Of a stretch of 64,000 bases of DNA, positions 45,585 through 55,900 are shown piece by piece. The notes under the pieces were generated by a model that saw only the letters and a program-made list of their open reading frames with translations, had not been told where the DNA came from and searched no databases. The stretch is taken from contig NZ_CP190246.1 in assembly GCF_039652435.2 (NCBI RefSeq), positions 4,154,001 to 4,218,000 on the forward strand, in the 5' to 3' direction. The first letter of the stretch is position 1. Every line of letters begins with the position of its first letter. The position numbers were made by a program, and so were the translations under genes. The DNA comes from Niabella insulamsoli. GTDB lineage: Bacteria > Bacteroidota > Bacteroidia > Chitinophagales > Chitinophagaceae.

Positions 45585-46877
45585 TTAATGGGATGGCAGA
45601 TTGTTTAACGGATCGCGGGGCGCACCTACGCGGATCTGATACCCGTCGCGAAAATGGTTGGGCAATGTTTGATTGGGTATCGCTTTCCCATTCAAAATAT
45701 TAATAACCTTCATTTTTTTCACCAGCACGGAATCCTGTCGGTTTACAATCACTTCCACAGGCCCATAAGTAGATTGAAGCGCATGTTTTAAATCGTTGAG
45801 CGACATGCCAAATTTTTTATTGACGGCGATGACTTCGTCGCCGGCCAAAAGCCCCGCTTTATCGGCGGGCGAGGATTTTGGAATATCCCCAATCACAATC
45901 CTTCCGTTTATCTGATACAGCTCCACCCCCGAGTAGGCGTAGTCAAAAGGATCCTTAAAAAATTTGTTGGGCGTTAAATGTATCTGCCGGCTTTTATAAT
46001 TCAAAATACAATTAAACCTCCTGAAGATGTCGTTACCAATAATGCCGCCGATCTGCGGATAGGAAGTAATATTGTGCTCATCATCAAAAATATTAATCGG
46101 GACATTCCTGAATTTGTAAGGGCCTATTTTAAGACTTTTCATAACACTGAAGTCAAATGTTACCCGGCCACCGAGGCCTTCTCCCTGTTTGAGATATCGT
46201 TTCCGTTTCGATTTTTGGAATTTTTTTTCCTGCATATAGTCTTCTGAAAACAGCACGGTGAGCCCGGCGCCAATATCAAACAAATAATTAAAATCGTGCT
46301 CGGTAGCGTCGCGCACTTCGGCAGCCAGGTAAGGAATTGTGGTTAGCCGCGGCCGCATGGTGAAGCCGCCGCGCGGATACCGGATCGAGCCATTGGTGCA
46401 AAAGGTGAGCACATGCGCTTCGTAATCGATCTTCAAAATAAACCTGCTTAAAACCGCGTAGCCCACGATGCCGTCTATCTTTTCCCCGTAAAGCGCAGAA
46501 AGCACGTCATAATCGATCACATGAAAATTCAGGCTGTCAACCGGCAGGTTATTAATGGTAAGCGTCCGATTCTTTAAAAACCCTACCCGGCGAATACCGC
46601 CAATCCCCCTGATCAGCCGCTCGGGCTCGGGCGGCTGTAGGCCGAGCTGCGCCACGGTTGTTGAATCGAGCGAAATACCGCCACTACCCGTATCAAGAAT
46701 AAAAGACAACGAATCGGGAAACTGGTCCAGCAAGGCTTTAAACACGATGACGCCGCCGGTAAATTGCGTAAAGTGTACCTTCGTTAATTCGCGGCTTGGA
46801 GGGTCAATAAATTCTTCCTGCGATCGGGCGAAGCGGGCTATGAGTAAAATCAGTATCAGAAAAACTACTTTTTTCAT
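45585..46877 (-). CDS. Exported retropepsin-like aspartic protease with PDZ domain
   Basis: A 430-residue exported protein. The signal MKKVVFLILILLIARFARSQ sets the start at 46877. Two retropepsin-like halves follow: the first with the catalytic motif ILDTGSGG (Asp62), the second with LFDIGAG (Asp201) in a degenerate DxG. A C-terminal PDZ domain (about 312-395, IPKSSPADKAGLLAGDEVIAVN) probably binds substrate ends. It heads a likely two-gene operon with the active M16 peptidase. Confidence 0.87.
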   Translation of the reverse strand: MKKVVFLILILLIARFARSQEEFIDPPSRELTKVHFTQFTGGVIVFKALLDQFPDSLSFILDTGSGGISLDSTTVAQLGLQPPEPERLIRGIGGIRRVGFLKNRTLTINNLPVDSLNFHVIDYDVLSALYGEKIDGIVGYAVLSRFILKIDYEAHVLTFCTNGSIRYPRGGFTMRPRLTTIPYLAAEVRDATEHDFNYLFDIGAGLTVLFSEDYMQEKKFQKSKRKRYLKQGEGLGGRVTFDFSVMKSLKIGPYKFRNVPINIFDDEHNITSYPQIGGIIGNDIFRRFNCILNYKSRQIHLTPNKFFKDPFDYAYSGVELYQINGRIVIGDIPKSSPADKAGLLAGDEVIAVNKKFGMSLNDLKHALQSTYGPVEVIVNRQDSVLVKKMKVINILNGKAIPNQTLPNHFRDGYQIRVGAPRDPLNNLPSH

Positions 46878-47008
46878 CGCAAAAATCGTACTTAAAGATA
46901 CTGCTTTAAAAAACACCTTCCGGCATTTTCGCCATAGGCTATAGCAGTGCGGCGGCACGTCTTTGACAAATATTCAAACAGTGCGGCTTGATTATCTTCA
47001 CTACTTTA

Positions 47009-47035
47009 TTGTCACCCCCGCTTTCCGTACCTTTG
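47009..47035 (+). promoter_or_regulatory. Promoter of mqnC
   Basis: TACCTTTG (47028-47035) is a perfect -7 element, with TTG (47009-47011) 16 bases upstream, one less than the usual spacing. The ATG chosen for mqnC (47057) lies 21 bases downstream, which rules out the longer frame from 46988. Confidence 0.55.
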
Positions 47036-47056
47036 CTTATAATTTCTTTTCCGACT

Positions 47057-48181
47057 ATGGATTTAAATGATCTCTATAAGAAAGCGTCCGCTTTCGCGTT
47101 TTTAAGTGTAGAAGAAGGTGTTTTTTTATACCATAATGCTCCATTGAGCGAGTTGATGCTGATCGCTGATGAACTGCGAAAAAAGCAGGTGCCGCATGGC
47201 AAAGTTACCTGGCAGATCGACCGCAATGTCAACACCACAAACGTGTGTATTGCCAATTGCAAGTTTTGCAATTTCTTCCGAATCCCCGGCCACGCAGAAG
47301 CCTATATCACGGATATGGACACTTACCGGAAGAAAATTGAAGAAACCATAAAATATGGCGGGGACCAGTTGTTGTTGCAGGGCGGGCATCATCCCGATTT
47401 AGGATTAAAATATTATGTCGATACATTCAAAGAAATAAAATCAGAATTCCCTGATATCAGGCTGCATGCTTTAGGCCCGCCAGAAGTGGCTCATATTACC
47501 AAACTTGAAAAAAGCACGCATCACGAAGTTTTAAAGGCGCTGAAGGAAGCCGGGATGGATTCGCTGCCCGGGGCAGGCGCGGAAATTTTGATTGATCGTG
47601 TGCGCCGCCTGATCAGTAAAGGCAAATGCGGCGCGCAGGAATGGCTCGACATAATGCATGAAGCCCACAAACTCGATATTACCACTTCCGCCACAATGAT
47701 GTTTGGGCATGTGGAAACCATTGAAGAAAGGTTTGAGCACCTTGTTAAAATACGTGAAGTGCAAAGCCGCAAGCCCGAAAACGCAAATGGTTTTCTTGCT
47801 TTTATTGCGTGGACTTTTCAGGATGTGGACACCCTGCTCACCCGGATTCGCGGCGTACACAACCTCACTACCGCCGAAGAATATATAAGAATGGTTGCGC
47901 TGAGCCGCATCATGCTGCCCAATATAAAAAACATACAGGCCAGTTGGCTAACCGTGGGGAAGCCTACGGCACAGCTTTGTTTGCATGCGGGGGCTAACGA
48001 CTTTGGTAGTATTATGATCGAAGAAAACGTGGTGAGCGCAGCCGGCGCACCGCACAGGTTTACCTATAAGTCTATCCAGGATGCGATCAGGGATGCCGGC
48101 TTTGAGCCCCAGTTGCGCAACCAGCTTTATCAGTGGCGCGCGATCCCTGAAACGATCGAGGAGCAGGTCGTTAATTATTAG
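47057..48181 (+). CDS. mqnC: Cyclic dehypoxanthinyl futalosine synthase (radical SAM)
   Basis: Radical-SAM enzyme of the futalosine pathway to menaquinone. The 4Fe-4S/SAM motif CxxxCxxC is at Cys64, Cys68, Cys71 (VCIANCKFCNFFR). Further family blocks are LLLQGGHHPDLGLKYY, DSLPGAGAEIL and GFLAFIAWTFQDVDT, which favour MqnC over MqnE or CofH. Length 374 is normal. It shows the organism makes menaquinone by the futalosine route, the quinone used by NDH-2 and alternative complex III. Confidence 0.93.
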   Translation: MDLNDLYKKASAFAFLSVEEGVFLYHNAPLSELMLIADELRKKQVPHGKVTWQIDRNVNTTNVCIANCKFCNFFRIPGHAEAYITDMDTYRKKIEETIKYGGDQLLLQGGHHPDLGLKYYVDTFKEIKSEFPDIRLHALGPPEVAHITKLEKSTHHEVLKALKEAGMDSLPGAGAEILIDRVRRLISKGKCGAQEWLDIMHEAHKLDITTSATMMFGHVETIEERFEHLVKIREVQSRKPENANGFLAFIAWTFQDVDTLLTRIRGVHNLTTAEEYIRMVALSRIMLPNIKNIQASWLTVGKPTAQLCLHAGANDFGSIMIEENVVSAAGAPHRFTYKSIQDAIRDAGFEPQLRNQLYQWRAIPETIEEQVVNY

Positions 48182-48346
48182 GTAGGCCAGTAAATGGCAG
48201 AAACGCAAGTGAGCCCGTTAGCGCCTGCAAAGCTTAACGCCTGATTCATGATCCGGAATGGCGTGGCAAGAATATTGATAGTATTTCCTTCATTGGTTCA
48301 ATAATAAACAGAATTGGATTGCCATGTAATTTAAAAGGATGGAACT

Positions 48347-49636
48347 ATGCAAACAACGAAGAAAAAAGTAGTAGTGATTGGCGGCGGCTTCGCAGGTGTA
48401 AATTTTGTAAAGCAGTTAGCCAAAAACGAAAGTTTTGAAATTACACTGGTTGATCTCAATAATTATAATTTCTTCCCTCCGCTTTTATACCAGGTAGCTA
48501 CCGGGTTTTTGGAGCCTTCAAGCATTAGTTATCCGTTCCGGAAATTTTTAAGGCACAGAGATAATGTTCGTTTTCGCATGGCCGCATTACAACAGGTGGT
48601 TGCGGCCGAAAACAAAGTCATCCTGTCAAACGGCGAATTGCACTATGATATACTGGTAATGGCTACAGGAGCTGCAACCAATTATTTCGGCATGGAGAAT
48701 GTAAAAAAACATGCCATTCCGATGAAAACATTAAGTGATGCATTGGCGATGCGGAACCTTTTGCTAAACCGGCTGGAGGAAGCAACCCGCGTTGCGGATG
48801 TGGAAGAAAAGAAAAAATTGCTCACGATTGTGGTGGCAGGTGCGGGGCCTACCGGCGTCGAAGTTTCGGGGATGTTTGCCGAAATGCGGCAAAGCATTAT
48901 CCGCAAAGACTATCCCGAATTGGGAAAAGGTTTCAGCGATATTATTCTTGTAGATGGAGGCGACGCAGTGTTAGGGCCAATGTCAGTTGAGTCGCAGCAT
49001 TATTCAAAAACATCGCTCGAAAAATTGGGTGTAAAAGTGCTATTGCAAACGCGGGTAAAAGATTTTGATGGTGAAACAGTGACTTTAACCGATCATGAAA
49101 CGATCACCATCAAAACACGAAACCTGATCTGGGCCGCCGGTGTGTCGGCAATTGCGTTTGAGGGCATTCCCGCAGAAAGCCTGGGGCCTGGCAAACGCAT
49201 GACCGTTGATGCCTTTAATAAACTCATTGGTTCAGAAAATATTTACGCCATTGGCGACACCTGTTTTCAAACGACTGACGCGCAATTTCCCAAGGGCCAT
49301 CCGCAAGTGGCACAAGTGGCCATACAGCAGGGCAAATTATTGGCAAAAAATTTATCCCGGAATGAAGCAGACAGGAAAGCCTTTGTTTATAACGATAAAG
49401 GTTCGATGGCCATTATTGGCCGCAACAAAGCAGTCGCAGATATTCCCAAACCCAAATTCCATTTCAACGGCTTTTTGGCCTGGGCAGTTTGGCTGTTTAT
49501 ACACGTTATGTCGCTGCTCACGGTCAAAAACCGGCTGCGCACGTTTGGCAACTGGGTGATTGCTTATTTTAGCAAAGATCAATCCTTCCGCATGATCATA
49601 CAACCGCAGGATAAGGATAAAGCTCCCAGCCCATAA
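48347..49636 (+). CDS. Type II NADH:quinone oxidoreductase (NDH-2)
   Basis: Single-subunit FAD enzyme that oxidises NADH and reduces menaquinone without pumping protons. Two Rossmann motifs are present: FAD site VVVIGGGFAGVNF (8-20) and NAD site VVAGAGPTGVEV. The quinone-site region AIGD with the following PQVAQVAIQQGK is typical. The C-terminal part is hydrophobic and amphipathic (FLAWAVWLFIHVMSLL), fitting membrane association. Length 429 is usual. Confidence 0.9.
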   Translation: MQTTKKKVVVIGGGFAGVNFVKQLAKNESFEITLVDLNNYNFFPPLLYQVATGFLEPSSISYPFRKFLRHRDNVRFRMAALQQVVAAENKVILSNGELHYDILVMATGAATNYFGMENVKKHAIPMKTLSDALAMRNLLLNRLEEATRVADVEEKKKLLTIVVAGAGPTGVEVSGMFAEMRQSIIRKDYPELGKGFSDIILVDGGDAVLGPMSVESQHYSKTSLEKLGVKVLLQTRVKDFDGETVTLTDHETITIKTRNLIWAAGVSAIAFEGIPAESLGPGKRMTVDAFNKLIGSENIYAIGDTCFQTTDAQFPKGHPQVAQVAIQQGKLLAKNLSRNEADRKAFVYNDKGSMAIIGRNKAVADIPKPKFHFNGFLAWAVWLFIHVMSLLTVKNRLRTFGNWVIAYFSKDQSFRMIIQPQDKDKAPSP

Positions 49637-49645
49637 TTTATGGGC
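49629..49645. repeat. Inverted repeat over the NDH-2 stop codon
   Basis: GCCCATAA and TTATGGGC are perfect 8-base arms around one base, including the TAA stop. There is no T run, so it is not a standard terminator. Confidence 0.3.
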
Positions 49646-49679
49646 GAAGCCGGATTTCATTTTTTGATTAAATTAGTAC

Positions 49680-51293
49680 ATGCTTGAGAAAAACCTGTTG
49701 CTGGTTATTTCGCTGCTTTTTATTATTACGCTGCTCACCATGCTGGGTAATAAGCTGAAAGTAGCTTACCCGATTTTTTTAGTCATCGGGGGCCTGCTTA
49801 TTAGTTTTGTTCCCGGTATTCCCGATTTGAGAATCGATCCGGATATTGTCTTTTATATTTTTCTACCGCCCGTGCTGTTTGCGGCTTCCTGGCAAATTCC
49901 CTGGGCCGACTTTTGGCGGCTGCGGCAGCCGATCGCCCGCTTTGGGTTTGGCCTGGTTTTTTTCACGTCTACGATTATTGCCTTTTTGTCCCAAGCGATC
50001 ATTCCCGGCTTTACGCTGGCGCTCGGTTTTGTTTTGGGAGGCATTATTTCACCACCCGACGCCGTAGCGGCAACCTCGGTGTTAAGAAGGCTGAATGTGC
50101 CCAGAAATATAGTAACGCTGCTCGAAGGCGAAAGCCTGGTAAACGACGCCTCCAGCCTAATTGTGTTTAGATTCGCCCTGCTGGCCGTGATGACGGGCCG
50201 CTTTAACCTTCTCGATGCCACGCAAAGTTTTTTCCTGATGGCGATCGGCGGCATCTTTGTGGGACTCGCCATCGGCGGCATTTTATACCTCATCCACCGG
50301 TTCTTTCCCACTACCACAGCGATCGACACGGCGCTCACGCTTGTGTCGCCATTTGTAATGTATATGGTAGCCGAGCATTTTCATTTTTCCGGCGTACTGG
50401 CCGTAGTGTCGGGCGGCCTTTTTATCAGCTATCATTCTCATCGCATCTTTTCTTATAGCTCCCGCCTCAACGTGAATAGCGTTTGGGAAACCGTTACCTT
50501 CTTGCTCAACGGGTTTATCTTTATTTTGATCGGATTGCAATTGCCTTACCTATCAAGATACTTTACCCACAATACGATTAAAGACGCCCTGTTGTATGGC
50601 GTCGCGATTGGCGTTGCAGTCATTCTCATTCGCATTTTCTGGGTGTTCAGCATCAATTACTTCAGAAGGCTTATCCATAAAAAGAAACCGCTCAAAGGAG
50701 AGCTGCTCACCGGCAAAGAAGCGTTTTTAATCTCCTGGTGTGGCATGCGCGGTGTGGTGTCGCTGGCCGCGGCTTTGTCGATTCCCTTTTTTATACAGGA
50801 AGATGAAATTTTCCCCTTTCGCTTTTTTATCTTATTTATCACTTTTGTCGCCATCCTGATTACCCTGGTAATTCCGGGCCTCACCATCGGGCCGCTTCTG
50901 AAATGGTTAAAAATAGAAGATAAGACCGCAGGGCAAAAACGACTGGATGAGCAGATGATCAAATTATCGCTTGCGCAGACCTCGCTGCATTATATCGATA
51001 ACCATTTTCAGGAAGATCTTGAAAAAGACGAACATTTCCGTGCGGTCAAAAATCGGTACGAAAGGATTATTCAAATAAGCAGCCAGAAGCTGGAAGGTAT
51101 TAAAGCGGGCAAAACCAAGCCGGCCCTTAGCACCGCGCCCCGCCTGAAAAAAATGCTGCTGGAGCTGATTAGCATCAAAAGGACAGAACTTGCCAAATAT
51201 CTTCAGCAGCGCAGTTTCGACGAAGAGTTAATCCGCGAAAAAGAACGCGAACTAGACCTCGAGGAAGCGCGGCTTCGAAGTAAAGAAGTGTAG
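49680..51293 (+). CDS. Na+/H+ antiporter, CPA1 family (NhaP-like)
   Basis: Membrane exchanger of 537 residues with about 12 helices in residues 5-410. It has the CPA1 signature DPDIVFYIFLPPVLFAASW and the ion-binding Asp in GIISPPDAVAATSV, then EGESLVNDASSLIVF. The C-terminal 125 residues are cytoplasmic and charged, likely regulatory. It follows NDH-2 by 43 bases, so the two may be coexpressed. Exchange of Na+ or K+ for protons is inferred from family. Confidence 0.92.
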   Translation: MLEKNLLLVISLLFIITLLTMLGNKLKVAYPIFLVIGGLLISFVPGIPDLRIDPDIVFYIFLPPVLFAASWQIPWADFWRLRQPIARFGFGLVFFTSTIIAFLSQAIIPGFTLALGFVLGGIISPPDAVAATSVLRRLNVPRNIVTLLEGESLVNDASSLIVFRFALLAVMTGRFNLLDATQSFFLMAIGGIFVGLAIGGILYLIHRFFPTTTAIDTALTLVSPFVMYMVAEHFHFSGVLAVVSGGLFISYHSHRIFSYSSRLNVNSVWETVTFLLNGFIFILIGLQLPYLSRYFTHNTIKDALLYGVAIGVAVILIRIFWVFSINYFRRLIHKKKPLKGELLTGKEAFLISWCGMRGVVSLAAALSIPFFIQEDEIFPFRFFILFITFVAILITLVIPGLTIGPLLKWLKIEDKTAGQKRLDEQMIKLSLAQTSLHYIDNHFQEDLEKDEHFRAVKNRYERIIQISSQKLEGIKAGKTKPALSTAPRLKKMLLELISIKRTELAKYLQQRSFDEELIREKERELDLEEARLRSKEV

Positions 51294-51319
51294 CGGGTTT
51301 TTATCTTTTATTTGCAAAC

Positions 51320-51889
51320 ATGGAACATTACTTTATCGATCAGGTTTTTGACAACCAAGATTATACGCAGGATATTTTTCAGACTGCGGAGTATGAAAAC
51401 TGCCAATTTAAAAATTGCAACTTTTCTGGCGTTGTGCTGAGCAAAAGCTCTTTTATCGACTGCGCTTTTATTCATTGTAACCTCAGCAACGCCGTTTTGC
51501 ACGAAACAAGTCTGCGCGATGTGACCTTCGATCATTGTAAAATGCTGGGATTGCGCTTTGACACCTGCAACGACTTCCTTTTTGCTGCACATTTTACACA
51601 ATGCACGCTAAATTTTTGTTCTTTTTATAAACTAAAATTGAGGAAGATAAAATTTCTCGATTGTGTTATCCACGAAGCGGATTTCACAGCGGCAGATCTT
51701 ACCGAGGCCGCTTTTCAACGATGCGACCTGAAGGACGCCAACTTTGATAATAGCATTCTCGAAAAAGCAGATTTCAGCAGCGCTTATAATTACCGCATCG
51801 ACCCGGACCGCAACAAAGTCCGCAAAGCAAAATTTTCGCGAGACGGCCTGGCGGGGCTGCTTACCAAATACAAATTAGACATTACCTAA
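51320..51889 (+). CDS. Pentapeptide-repeat protein
   Basis: A 189-residue protein built of A(D/N)LxX-type repeats that should fold as a right-handed square beta helix (CQFKNCNFSGVVLSKSSFIDCAFIHCNLS; later ADFTAADLTEAAFQRCDLKDANFDNS). Related proteins (Qnr, MfpA) protect DNA gyrase from quinolones, but most family members have no known role. It is cytoplasmic by lack of signal. It begins 26 bases after the antiporter. Confidence 0.88.
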   Translation: MEHYFIDQVFDNQDYTQDIFQTAEYENCQFKNCNFSGVVLSKSSFIDCAFIHCNLSNAVLHETSLRDVTFDHCKMLGLRFDTCNDFLFAAHFTQCTLNFCSFYKLKLRKIKFLDCVIHEADFTAADLTEAAFQRCDLKDANFDNSILEKADFSSAYNYRIDPDRNKVRKAKFSRDGLAGLLTKYKLDIT

Positions 51890-51990
51890 ACCGGTTGCGA
51901 AAAAAATTTCCTTCTTCGTAAATAATTTTCCGCATTTTGTAAATGAACCGGCGATACTGCGGCCTACTTTTACCCATAAATTTTTAGAAC

Positions 51991-52704
51991 ATGAAAAAAG
52001 TAGTTTTAGTATTATTGATGTTATGCACCTGCCAGCTCATGTGGGCCCACGCGATTTGGATTGAAACCCAGCCTGTCGGCCAAAAAAACAAAGCGCAGGA
52101 AGTAAAAGTGTTTTTTGGCGAATATGCCGATAAAGACATCACCCCGGCAGCGCAATGGTTTTCTGATCTGAAAAACTTTAAAATCGTTGCGATTGCTCCT
52201 GACGGCTCCTCCACTACTTTAGCTACAGCCATGGCTTCCGATCATTATAAAACCAGCTTTACGCCGACGCAGGACGGGGTTTATACCATCAGCCTCGAAC
52301 ATCCGGTAAAAGATCTTTATCATGGCACCAAACTTTACTACTTCAGCAGCGCCACGGTAAAAGTGGGCTCTGGCGATAAGGGGAATGCACCCACTGCTAA
52401 TAAAAACCTGTTAAGCCTGCTTCATAAAGATGCCGCTTCAGTTAAAAAAGGTGGTGAAGTAAAAGTGCGCGCCTTATTCGAAGGCAAACCCGCAAAACAT
52501 AAAGAGATAAAAGTATTTGCACCCAACGGATGGAGCAAAACGCTTTGGGCAAACGAAGCCGGCGAAGTAAGTTTCATTCCATTATGGGAAGGAAAATACC
52601 AGGTAGAAATCGCTCACACCGACAATACGGCAAAAGAGGAAAATGGTAACAAAATTGAAAAGACCTTTAACGCTGCAACTTATATGTTATTCGTAACGGA
52701 GTAA
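51991..52704 (+). CDS. Exported DUF4198-like protein
   Basis: A 237-residue periplasmic protein. The signal ends in QLMWA and the mature chain probably begins HAIWIE, giving an N-terminal His as seen in DUF4198 proteins linked to Ni/Co uptake. Beta-sandwich domains follow. No transporter gene lies beside it, so a metal role is only an inference. A near-consensus -7 element (TACTTTTA) lies 27 bases upstream. Confidence 0.78.
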   Translation: MKKVVLVLLMLCTCQLMWAHAIWIETQPVGQKNKAQEVKVFFGEYADKDITPAAQWFSDLKNFKIVAIAPDGSSTTLATAMASDHYKTSFTPTQDGVYTISLEHPVKDLYHGTKLYYFSSATVKVGSGDKGNAPTANKNLLSLLHKDAASVKKGGEVKVRALFEGKPAKHKEIKVFAPNGWSKTLWANEAGEVSFIPLWEGKYQVEIAHTDNTAKEENGNKIEKTFNAATYMLFVTE

Positions 52705-52858
52705 TGAAAATTGAAAACCTAGTGCTACATATGAGTGGAAGGCTGCGCAGGGCTAAGGCTTTCAGAAAAAAAACTCACAAAGGTAACACATTCTTTTCAG
52801 CTCTTGCTGCAAAATAAAATATTCTGCAAAACATTCGGAAAAGCGAAAATCTTTCTTT

Positions 52859-52866
52859 TATTTTTG
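52859..52866 (+). promoter_or_regulatory. -7 element of the SNF2 gene
   Basis: TATTTTTG is a perfect TAnnTTTG match 122 bases before the TTG start. The 284-base gap between genes holds nothing else I can support; the -33 position is weak. Confidence 0.4.
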
Positions 52867-52988
52867 CCGATTGTCCTCGCACAATCAGGCAGGAAGGCTT
52901 AGGAATACGAGTTGATCAAATAGGCAACTCAACCGCCGGCCCTGATTCAGACGATTTTTACACGACTGGAAAATAAAAGAAAAAAGTT

Positions 52989-55900
52989 TTGGCATTACCC
53001 CACATTTTAAAACACGTTTACACAAACGGAACAGACGAAGTTATCAGACGCGGAAAGAAAACCCATGCGTTGGGTTTTGTTGAGCTTATTGAATTTGACA
53101 AGCTAACCGGGAATCTCACTTTTAGAGTGAAAGATGATACGTACAGCAGTTTCTACAAAGTTTATATTCAGAAATACAGCGACCCCAAGCAACTGGCGCT
53201 TCGCTGCACCTGCCCCTACAATTTGGGAGAAATCTGTAAGCACGAAGTGGCTTCCTTATTTCAACTGCAGGAGCTGCTCGACAAAGGCCAGCTGGGAGAT
53301 GAAGAAGTTTATTACGACCAGCGCCACACGGTTGTAAAACCCAGAAACCTGGACCTGCGGTCGCTGCGCGCTCTTTGCAGCAGCGAAAGTTTTAATGAAG
53401 CTGAAAAGTTTCTGCAGAAAAAAAAGGCCAAGATTGTATCGGCCAAAGACGAAACGGTGAAAGCCGTGTTAACGGTTCATGAAAAAGAATATACGGTCGT
53501 GATCAGAAAAAACGCGGAAAGGAGTTTCGACACGAGCTGCGACTATGAAGACACAGAATATCCGCTTTGCCTGCCGAAAGTAATTGTGTTCATGCAGCTC
53601 ATCAAGCAACACGGCGCGGATTATTTTGATACCATTCGCAACCGCGATGTTGAAAAAAATAAACTACTCGAAGCGTATGGTTATTCGCTGGCCGACAACC
53701 TGAAGGGCAAGTTTGAATTTGTATTTAAAGACGGCAAGCCTTTTCTACGTGTTTTGGATGCAAGCATCAAGCGCGTAAATACGCCCGGCGCGCTGACCCC
53801 TTCGCGTAGCGCCGTTCAAGCCAAACCCGAAGTTGCGGAAGAAACTGATGTGGAGGTAGAAGCGCCGGCGAAGTCAACGACGCGATTGGGGCTTGTTTTC
53901 AATTTTAATAAAAAAACATTTCCCTATTTTTCAATTGACGTGGTGGAGGGCGAAGCAGCCCAAGATGATTCGAGTTTCGCCGGAAATGTGGAGCTGCTCG
54001 ATATTTCGAAATATATCGACACCAGCGATTATAGTGAAGCCGATGTAGCGCTGCTCAACAATGTGAGAAAACTACAGGACGCCGAATTGAAAAAATATCT
54101 CATCCGCAACAGTCCTTTTTCTGAATTGCTCGAAGGGCGCGAACTCGAGGAAGCATTAAACGAAGAGCAGCAAAAACTGGCGACCGAGTATCTTTTACCA
54201 CGGATTAAAAAATTACTTGCAGATGCAATCGAAGGGGCGCTGGCCTTTCTGCTTCCTTCCGGGAAGAAATTTATTACGCAAAACCTGCAAAGCGTAGATG
54301 CGATTGACACGCCCGTGTCGATTGAGTTTTATATCGATAAAGAAGCAGACAATTTTATTTGTGAATGCCTGGTGCGCACCCGCGGCATGGTGCACGGCAT
54401 AGAAGAAAACGAAGCGGAAACGCCGCTCATCTACCTCTATAATCACCAACTTTTTTCGATGCCGGATGCGGATACGGTAGAACTAATTAAGCCTTTTAAA
54501 AAAACCGGTAAAATCACTATATCGCCGGAAGCCTGGCCACAGCAGCTCAATGAATTTATTTTGCCGCTGTCAAAAGAGTATAAAACAGATTTCGATCCCT
54601 CCTTGTTGCAAACTTTAAAAGGCGCCGACCCTGAAGTGAAGCTTTTTCTCACCGAACGTGGCGATTATCTCATCTTCCGGCCCATGTTCTCTTATAAAGG
54701 ACACGAAACAAGTTCTACAGGGAAAACAACCATGCTTATTCCGGAAGGCGGAAAAGTACTGGCTATCCATAGGAATAAAGAAAAAGAAGAGGCTTTTATT
54801 CAACGTCTTCGCAATCTGCACTCTAATTTTATTGCCAATGAAGACGAGGGCACGCTGGCTTTGAAGGGCGCGGAAATATTGAAAGAAAACTGGTTTTTCC
54901 TGTTCGTGGATGCGATGAAAGACATGCAGGTGCCCGTGTTCGGACACGAAGCGTTGCGCAATTTCCGTTTCAATACAGCGAAGCCGCAAACCAAAATATT
55001 TATCAGTAGCAACACCGATTGGTTTGACGCTAAAGTTGATATTATTTTCGGGGAGCAAAAAGTATCTATTGCAGAAGTTAAAAGAGCGTTGGCGGCCAAG
55101 CAGCAATATGTGCAGCTCAATGATGGTTCGCTCGGCATATTGCCTGATGAATGGTTGAAGAAATACGCTTTACTTTTCAGAGTAGGTGAAGGCAACAACA
55201 ACAAATTGAAGCTTTCGCAATATCATAAAAGTGTGATCGATGAGCTGTTTGAACTCAAAAATGAGGAGGAGCTCCACTTTGAGCTGGAAGAAAAATATAA
55301 CCGCCTGAAAGATTTCGAGCAGATTTACGAAGTTCCGCCACCCGAACATTTACAACCCATTTTACGCCCTTACCAGATCGCAGGTTTTCAATGGCTCAAC
55401 TACCTGCAAAACATCAACTGGGGCGGCATCCTGGCCGACGATATGGGTTTGGGTAAAACGGTTCAGGCGCTTTCTTTCTTACAGCATTACAAAAGCAACA
55501 ATCCTGAAATGAAGGCGCTAGTGGTTTGCCCCACAACGCTTATTTATAACTGGGAGAACGAAATTAAAAAGTTTGCGCCCGGCATCACGCATTATATTCA
55601 CCACGGCAGTTCGCGCACGAGGAGTTATGAAGAAATCGTTAAATACGATATTACCATCACCACCTACGGTACGCTAAGAAGCGATATCAAGCTGTTTTTA
55701 AATGTAAAGTTTGATTACCTGGTGTTGGATGAAAGCCAGGCGATTAAAAACCCCGCCAGCAAGGTAACGCGTGCGGCTTCGCTGCTCAACGCAAAGCACC
55801 GGCTGTGTATGAGCGGTACTCCTTTGCAGAACAATACCTTTGATATCTATGCGCAGATGAATTTTCTTAACCCCGGTATGTTGGGCAGCATCGAATTTTT

